Positions 57,065-64,000 of a stretch of 64,000 nucleotides of DNA are shown here, piece by piece. Every line of letters begins with the position of its first letter. Position 1 is the first letter of the stretch. The DNA is from Stercorarius parasiticus (lineage: Eukaryota; Chordata; Aves; Charadriiformes; Stercorariidae). The notes under the pieces were generated by a model. The model was not told where the DNA came from and ran no database searches. It saw only the letters and a list, made by a program, of their open reading frames with translations. The stretch is taken from positions 334,290 to 398,289 of the forward strand of contig VWZL01000115.1 of NCBI GenBank assembly GCA_013396915.1, in the 5' to 3' direction. The position numbers and the translations under genes were made by a program.

Positions 57065-60000
57065 GCCATATGGCTGAGTTCAGGGTCAAGCATCAATAGC
57101 AGATTGTCAGAATGTGGTATCCGGAGACCCCAGAGCTCAATTTCCTAGAGCTGTTCTCTGTGCACAGAGACCAGAGCACACATTGCATCACCTTCCTGCA
57201 CTCTGAGCACTTGCATTCATCATCGTCAGTGAAGGTTATAGGATGTCATCTTACACTGTTTCAGAGTTTTACTCTTTACCAATAGGAAATTTCCAGCCTT
57301 GATGTGGACTGGTTGCCCCCCTCTTCTGTTAGCTGTAGACTTACAAAGAGATGTTCATATTTTAAATATGGTGCAATGACATCAATAGTAATAATTATTG
57401 CATGCATCAAAGCTTTGGAGATTAGCCACGGATCATGCATCTAAATGGCAAATGGTTATAATAGCTCCATACGTGAAACATCAAAGTCTGAGGAACGTTG
57501 CTCTGTTATAAAAAATACATCAGAGTGATCATTCCACTCCAAGCAAAGTGTAGAACTGTAGACGTGCATGGAACAAATGCAACACATTTCATACTCATTT
57601 GGGTGTTTCAAGTATGGGAAAAATTGATTCCACAGCTCCAATTACCAATCCACATCAAGTGAAGACTGTATTGAAATTATGAGATTTCACACAATATTAG
57701 GCTTAAGTTGACTCCTCCTCCTGAAAATGTATTTATAATTAGGGCCTAGAAAAGCACGAAGCAGTATTTGGGGTTTTAAATTTTTATATGCTCCCTGGCA
57801 GAGAGAGAAGTGGCTGAGATTGCATAAAATTCTTAAACCCGTGATGTTTCAAGTATCCTTTTGCTGGATTGAAATGGCTTTCTCGTAGATTAAAGGAACT
57901 GCACTGTTGTTTTCTTTGTTAGGAGGAAAGTATTCCAAACTGAGAAAAGCACAGCCTCTCTCTCTTGAGCCTGGGGACAGCTGCTGGAATAAGAAAATGC
58001 AAAACAGTCACTAGAACAACAGAACCTCTGAACTCAGCAACTGAAATTCCCAATTACAGGCGTGCTGCTGTTTTCTCCTCCCTCATCACAGCTGTTTAGC
58101 TTGATCACTCCCCCAGCCCCAGTGGGATGAACAGCGTGAAGGATGCAGTGCCATGCATGCTCTGACAGCCAAATCAAAGGCCCAGCCAAGTCTGTGCCTC
58201 AGCTATGAGTCTGGAGGAAATCAGAGACCCTCATTAAAGTTTCAGAAAAACCTAACTGGTATGAGGATGGCATTCAAAAATGTATTTTGGGAAAACAAAT
58301 ATTGTTTTAACTCTATTAATAATTGATGCGTTGCCAGCAGAGATCCTCATAGCATTAAGGGAATTGAAAATTAAAGGCACAAAGACACTACTTTAAGAAA
58401 ACATCTTGATAAATAATTAATATGGCATAGGCCTACTGGAATCTGAAGAGTGTAGATTTTAGCTTGTCTTGTCAAACCTATGCTTTCTAATACCACAATT
58501 TCTTCCAGAATGAGAGCATGGTCATCTTCATTTTACATCGACAAAAGCTCTAGTTGTTTATGTTGCTCAGCTGGAATAATTTACTGGCTTCTGTGTCAGT
58601 TGCCTGTGCTGAGCCCGTAGGATCCTAAGTAGCACATACCCAAAGATCATAACTTTCTTAAATCAAGAGGGAAAAAAGACTGATGATTATTTAGAAAACA
58701 GAAGAGAACATGTCTGTTTCAGGGAAAGTACTGTTTGTCAGGGCCAAACTGGATCAGAAGAAGAAACCTTAGCAATGACTGTTTAGCAATATGATGTACA
58801 AATGGCTGGGAGAGGTGTCTTGGGATGTGTAACACCCAGGAACAGCTACTGCTTTACTTTGTGTGTCTCTAGAGAGACGCATTTTCAATGGTGAGGCCAA
58901 CCTTGGGGACTACACTGAGTAATTCAGTGGCTGGAACTTCCCCTGCATGTTCTATCTGATGGGGATCTTATGGACAATAAATAGAGCAACCCAGCATTCC
59001 ACAGAATACAAGCCCATCGGTATGACTAAAGAAAGGCTGGACATAGAATGTGGTAGAGGAAGTAAATACGGAATTTCTGCATTTCCCTCCAAAGCAGCTC
59101 TCCACCACCGCTGTGAGCAGAGCCTGGGAGAAGCAGCGTTCAGAGACATGGCTGAAGAGTTCGGCTGATGCACAGCTCCTGACATGGAGAGATACCGTAG
59201 TTTCAAAACAGAATACTGAGCACTGTGTTAACTAATAGAGCTTCTGCCATCCCTGAAACCCTGTGTGTTGCTGAAGGGTGTACGAGCTCTTTAAAGTCCC
59301 AATTTATTCCGGTCCACTCCTATCTTTTAAGTTGTTGTAATGAAGTAGCTAGTAAGTCAGGCATAATTGCTGGCAGGCATTCTAATTTAAGAAACTGCAC
59401 AAGAGCATCCACAGAACTATGTTTATCATTTCATTCCTTTAAATAAAGTAAAAGTGAATGCTGCTTCTTCATTACGAATGTCTCAGTGCTTTACAAGCAA
59501 AAGGTTTGTTGAGATTGATGGAATTCATAAACACCCCTTTATTTACTACAGCAAAGTTAATAATTAAGCAGAAGAGAGAATATCCATGAATGCTGTCATA
59601 AAAATAATTCTTGCCCTAGTTCCTAGCAAAAAACCCATGTAAATTAGTGATCGAAAACATAAGGACGATCCACTAGAATTATAAAGGGGAGTTCATTTTT
59701 TCCATTCTGGGTAATGTAAATGCAGTGGTCTGGTGAATGGAAAATTACCCAAATTGCAGCTGAGTGTGTTCTGTCCCAGGTAGATGGCCCTTTCACCATC
59801 CCCAGTACAGGACCACATTCATTGCATCTGCCCTGTGCTGAGCAAGAGGTCACCGTTCCTGCTTGCTGCTGTGACCCGTGCTTGCTGTGACCACAGGCAG
59901 CAAAGTCAGGTCCTTGTTGGAACTGGAATATAAAGAGTGTGGGCTGGCACCCACTGGGAAGGTCAGGCCAGAGAAAAGGTTGTGGAAAATCACCTCTTGC

Positions 60001-63000
60001 CCACAGTCCAAAGAAGTGGATTCCCTTGTAGAAGAATCCTTTGGTTTCAGTGCCGCGAGACTGCACCTTCCTGTAGCCATTCCCACCCCGCAGCCATTCT
60101 CATCCCACTGCGGCAGCTGCAGCTTTTCCGCAGTTCTTTGGTGTGTCCTTGCCTGTGGCTCTTGGTACCTCTGCTTCCACTCCTGCCCTGTCAGTACCCT
60201 CTATCCTAAGTTCCTCCACCTCTCCCTGCTCCTGCCTGCCCCACCTCCTAGCTTTACTTCTGCTGTGTCCCTCCCTCTTGCTGCTTTGCTTTCCTGGTGC
60301 AGAGGCCTTCTATCCATCCTGCTGCTTCCATGCCTGCCAGACAGCCCTGTTGTTATTTAAAGATGCTGACTCTGGGAGCCTCATCCCCGTCAAGCAAAGC
60401 TGAGAGTCTGTCTGATTTAACAAAGCAGGGAAACAAGCCAGTGAGAGTTATCTCGATCTGAAGCATATTCTAGGAGTGATTAGCTGCCTAAACTTACACT
60501 GTAATTATCTGTGCTGAGTGGCTTCTGCACATCATTGCCATTTTTCTGAGTGTTTTTATTTAAGTTGATAATGGAAAATGAATAAAGCCTTAGTTCCACT
60601 CTGATTTTGACACTTGTGCCAGAAAATATCTGAAGATTAACATTTTTGTGTTCACAATAGTTAGGTTAATATTTAATTTGCTGGCATCCAGCAAGCTGAT
60701 TAGTTTTTCTCTGATATGGCTCAACTTTGTAATTACAAGAACTGGCTCCTCCTGGTTTGTGCCTGGGGTAAGAGGCTCAGAGACATCCTGACATCACCGT
60801 GACCACGATTTCACCAGACTGATGCACTGCGAGGTTGTGATCATCTGAAGTCTCTACTCCTGGAAAGAGGTACAGACTGGGATCTACTCCGTATCTTCTG
60901 AGAACAGGGAAAATCTGTCCATGATTGCATTTAAACTGAAGGGAAAGACAGTGGAAACAAGATGGAGCCATGTCAAGTCCCAAGGAACGTGTGAAATTTG
61001 CCCGGTGCTGCAAGCCCATCTGGTGCTGCTGGTGTAGGGGAGACCCCACAGCACTACAGTTTGTCTTACACTGGGGATGGGCAGAGCTAACCGAGACATA
61101 GGAGATCCCCGCCTTGATGGTGATCCTCTGCTGAGTCTGGGGGATGCTGCAGGCAGGTGCTGCCAGTGACAAGGCATTGAATGACCTCTAGCATCACCAT
61201 GGAGAAAGCTCAGTGTGGCATGGAGGGCTGACTATCTCAGGGTCTCTCTTTGGCCACAGCCGTTAGGAGATGCTTGTGAAAAGCCTGTAGCAGACAGGAC
61301 ATGGATTACATGATTAATTGCCTGTGGTCCTCGAAGGTCCTGCTCACAGTCTGTCTGGAGTAGTGGTTATACCTGACCATCGCACTGAACTACCAGGTGA
61401 GGCTGCACTCCAGGAGTGTCTCTGAATCCTATTGAAACCTGTGAATACATCTGGGCTCCACAGTGTTCTGGGCAAAGAGCCACATTCAATTCTGGGGTCG
61501 TACAGCCCTTCCTCTTTCAGCTTGGTATCAAATAATTTCACTGGCACCTCATGATTCCTGCATTGTGAAACCAGGGGCTAGTGCACATTCCGTGTGCTCT
61601 GGTCATCCCTCCTGCTAGGGACAGTCCCGCCTTCCTGGCTGCATTTGTAGGCCAGTCGACTGCCGGAGTTTTGGTGGGCGCTCCTGAGGCAGGCAGAGGG
61701 GTCTGCCTGCTCTTGGGGATGCAGAGGCAACAGGCAAACTTGCATCCTTTGCTCCCAGGATTACGCTCCCAATGCATCCTTCACAAATGGGACTACGACC
61801 TGCGACTCAGTCATCCAAGTGATTAAGCCTTCCTTATTTGCTTAAAGAGCAACTATGGCTCAGAATCAAATTCAGCCTTTAGAATTAACCCATCTGTACT
61901 GTCCGTTAAGTCTGGATTCCCCTGACCAGTCATGCAAAGTAACATCTCGCCTTAGTGCCATATTCATCTTGCACTGTCAGTTTTACCCAACTCCTAAGCA
62001 CTCAGTAATAGCAAGACTGTCAGGGTGTTAGTTATTCATTAGTTTTCACTCACTTGAAGAATATATCGTCGTCATAATATGGCACATTGCACTGGGAACA
62101 AACTCCCCATGCAGACAGGGATTAGGGCCATTTTTCAAATGCTGCTGACTGTTAATTTATACATTGTTTGAAGGGAAAAAGTCTTGTTAGAACTCCATTT
62201 TGAACGTTACTTTGACAGAGCATAGTGGGCAGTTTTCACATCCTTTCTGATAGCTAGGGGACAAATGGGTGCTGGTGACAGGGATGCAGAGTGCTAACCC
62301 CTATGACAGTATGCGCCCAGCGCCAGTTCTTGCTCGTGCACCCAAAGCTAATCAGGAGAACCTCATCAAAATCCACTTGTTCAGCAGCTGACTGTACAAT
62401 AGCTGCTGGCTACTCAGCCTCCATTCCTCATCACTGTCCTCCAGAGCTGTCTGCCAAAACTTGATCAATGAGAAGTTCAGATATTTTGTTTAGCTGCAAG
62501 ACAATCCTGGCTGGGTGAGAAAAGCAGCAGGTTAGGGCCACAACGAACCAAGCAACAGTAGTAGCTGGTCCATGGGCAGCTGGTCTGCTGAGGAGAGGGA
62601 CCGGAGATACGAGGGTTAAGTCTGGTAAAACTGGGAAGGAAAACTTGATCTTCTTATATGGAAAATGTAAAGATAGCCACAAGTCTTCAGGCTGGTGTGG
62701 AGGGAATATGTCTGTGGTGAGAAGGGGAGACCATTTCATGTGAGATATAAGCTTCCTGTTGTGTCCCCACCACTGAGGAGTGCTGGGTCAAGGACCTGGT
62801 GCAGTAATACTCTTGTTGAGATGCATTACACCTCAATTCCGTGTGTGCAAAGGGTGAAGCGGGAGGTGTGCCATGCCTGTCCAGAGCTGGCTTCTTGCAG
62901 AGCTGAGGGAGAGCAGGTCAGGCAACACCCTCAGGTCTGTCACCTCGGGTCTCCTCAGGCCAGAGGACTGTTGGGTTCAAGGGGAGCTTAATACTGGAAA

Positions 63001-64000
63001 GGAGAATTGATTAACATTCAGAACTGCTACATTATTGAGCAACTAGAGCAGACCTTCTTTTTATTGAAGCTGGATAATCTGGGGAGAGGGGAAGGAGTAG
63101 GGCTGTATGTCTGAGCCAGGGCACTTGCTATTCTCAGCTCCTCCGAGTTACTTTGCATCCTCTGGACGGCTGCAGCCAGTGAGCTCTGGGAAGGAGGGAT
63201 GGCAAATGCTGCAGAGCTCACAGTTCAGCTACCAGCTCCCACAAACTGAGTGTCCTGTTTGCTTCTAGACCAAAGCAGCAAGTGGAACAGCCATGGCTGA
63301 TGGGTTCTGAGCTGCGACATGTCTCCGGACTACCTTCACAAAAGGCAGAAAAATAAAAAAGGAAAATTAATCTCTCAAGGGCAAACAAATCAAACCAGCA
63401 ACCTCTGCTACAGCTCGTAGCCTGCTTAAACACAAGTCTGGACTAGAACATTTGTTGCAGCCATTTAGTGACCCATGCTCTTCCCAGATTCATCTTCTGA
63501 ACTGGAAAAAGCAATTTGTTTGCTCATGTGCCCTGAAGTACTGATATTTGTTAAATCCACATGCTTCAAAAGCCCTAGAATGGAACTACTGGATATGTAG
63601 AGAGAAAAGCAAATAAAGCCAGCTGTGATATGTCCATTTCATCTAGATAATATTCTGATAAGGCCTGATTTATTACCTTTATGTCTTAAGGCCAGGCAAG
63701 CCTCATGGGGTCTCACCTTTGTCCCAGTCATAAAGTACAATGAGGCAGAAGGGGGAGAGTTTGAGAAAGGAGAGCCAGAAATCCTGTTTGCCTGTGGAGG
63801 TGTCCGAGTGCTTCCTTTCCAAGCTTTCCAGTTCACACAGTGCTGTCTAGTTCATTAGTTCACTGGCATATCATCTGTCCCTCTCTGTCTTGGTGTCATG
63901 CTCACGCGCACTGCCATCGGCACGTGGCTCTGGGGTGCCAGCATCTCCAGGACATGGTGCCCATGGCTGCCCAGGGTGGTTGTAGCACTCACCCTTCTGT

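Larger units (their letters stand above)
53491..64000. other. Intergenic region, right part
   Basis: No gene with family similarity. Holds a CTTGG repeat at 55149-55168, the long open frame at 56267-57064, and a pyrimidine-rich stretch at about 60090-60350 on the plus strand. In the human gene order this side leads into a gene-poor interval before HS3ST4. Confidence 0.5.

Noticed and set aside
59644..60360. Overlapping frames of 140 (minus) and 160 (plus) codons
   Set aside because: Both are unlike any family; the plus frame owes its length to a pyrimidine-rich, leucine/serine/proline-coding stretch.

Overview
The window is vertebrate nuclear DNA, most likely from a bird. Genes are split into short exons with GT..AG introns, promoters lie in CpG islands, and the interspersed repeats are CR1 LINE fragments whose 3' ends look avian. 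A crocodilian or turtle is less likely but not excluded. There is no operon, CRISPR array, phage or other prokaryotic feature.

Three genes can be rebuilt exon by exon. On the minus strand at about 0.35-6.0 kb are the first three coding or leader exons of the interleukin-4 receptor alpha gene (IL4R); the rest of the gene runs off the left edge. On the plus strand at about 12.0-26.3 kb is the complete coding sequence of NSMCE1, the RING-type subunit of the SMC5/6 complex, with seven coding exons and 261 residues. On the minus strand at 27.7-34.0 kb is the complete coding sequence of KDM8 (JMJD5), a JmjC 2-oxoglutarate oxygenase, with seven coding exons and 409 residues. All junctions carry GT and AG and keep the reading frame. 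The order and orientation (IL4R and NSMCE1 head to head, NSMCE1 and KDM8 tail to tail) is the one known on human 16p12, so this is an ancient gene block.

A CpG island between IL4R and NSMCE1 contains a 428-base assembly gap beside a CCCGT repeat, so the NSMCE1 leader exon and any upstream IL4R exon cannot be read. A second CpG island covers KDM8 exon 1. From about 34.5 kb to the right edge I recognise no gene: the sequence holds three CR1 pieces, one possible MIR-type SINE, simple repeats and one unexplained 265-codon open frame at 56.3-57.1 kb.

The three genes do not form one pathway: cytokine reception, SMC5/6 DNA repair and protein hydroxylation are joined here by conserved linkage only. 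I found no convincing new biological system. The points most worth checking are the 265-codon frame, an arginine-rich in-frame extension upstream of the KDM8 start, a possible divergent mini-exon beside the KDM8 promoter, and a perfect hairpin in the long NSMCE1 intron.
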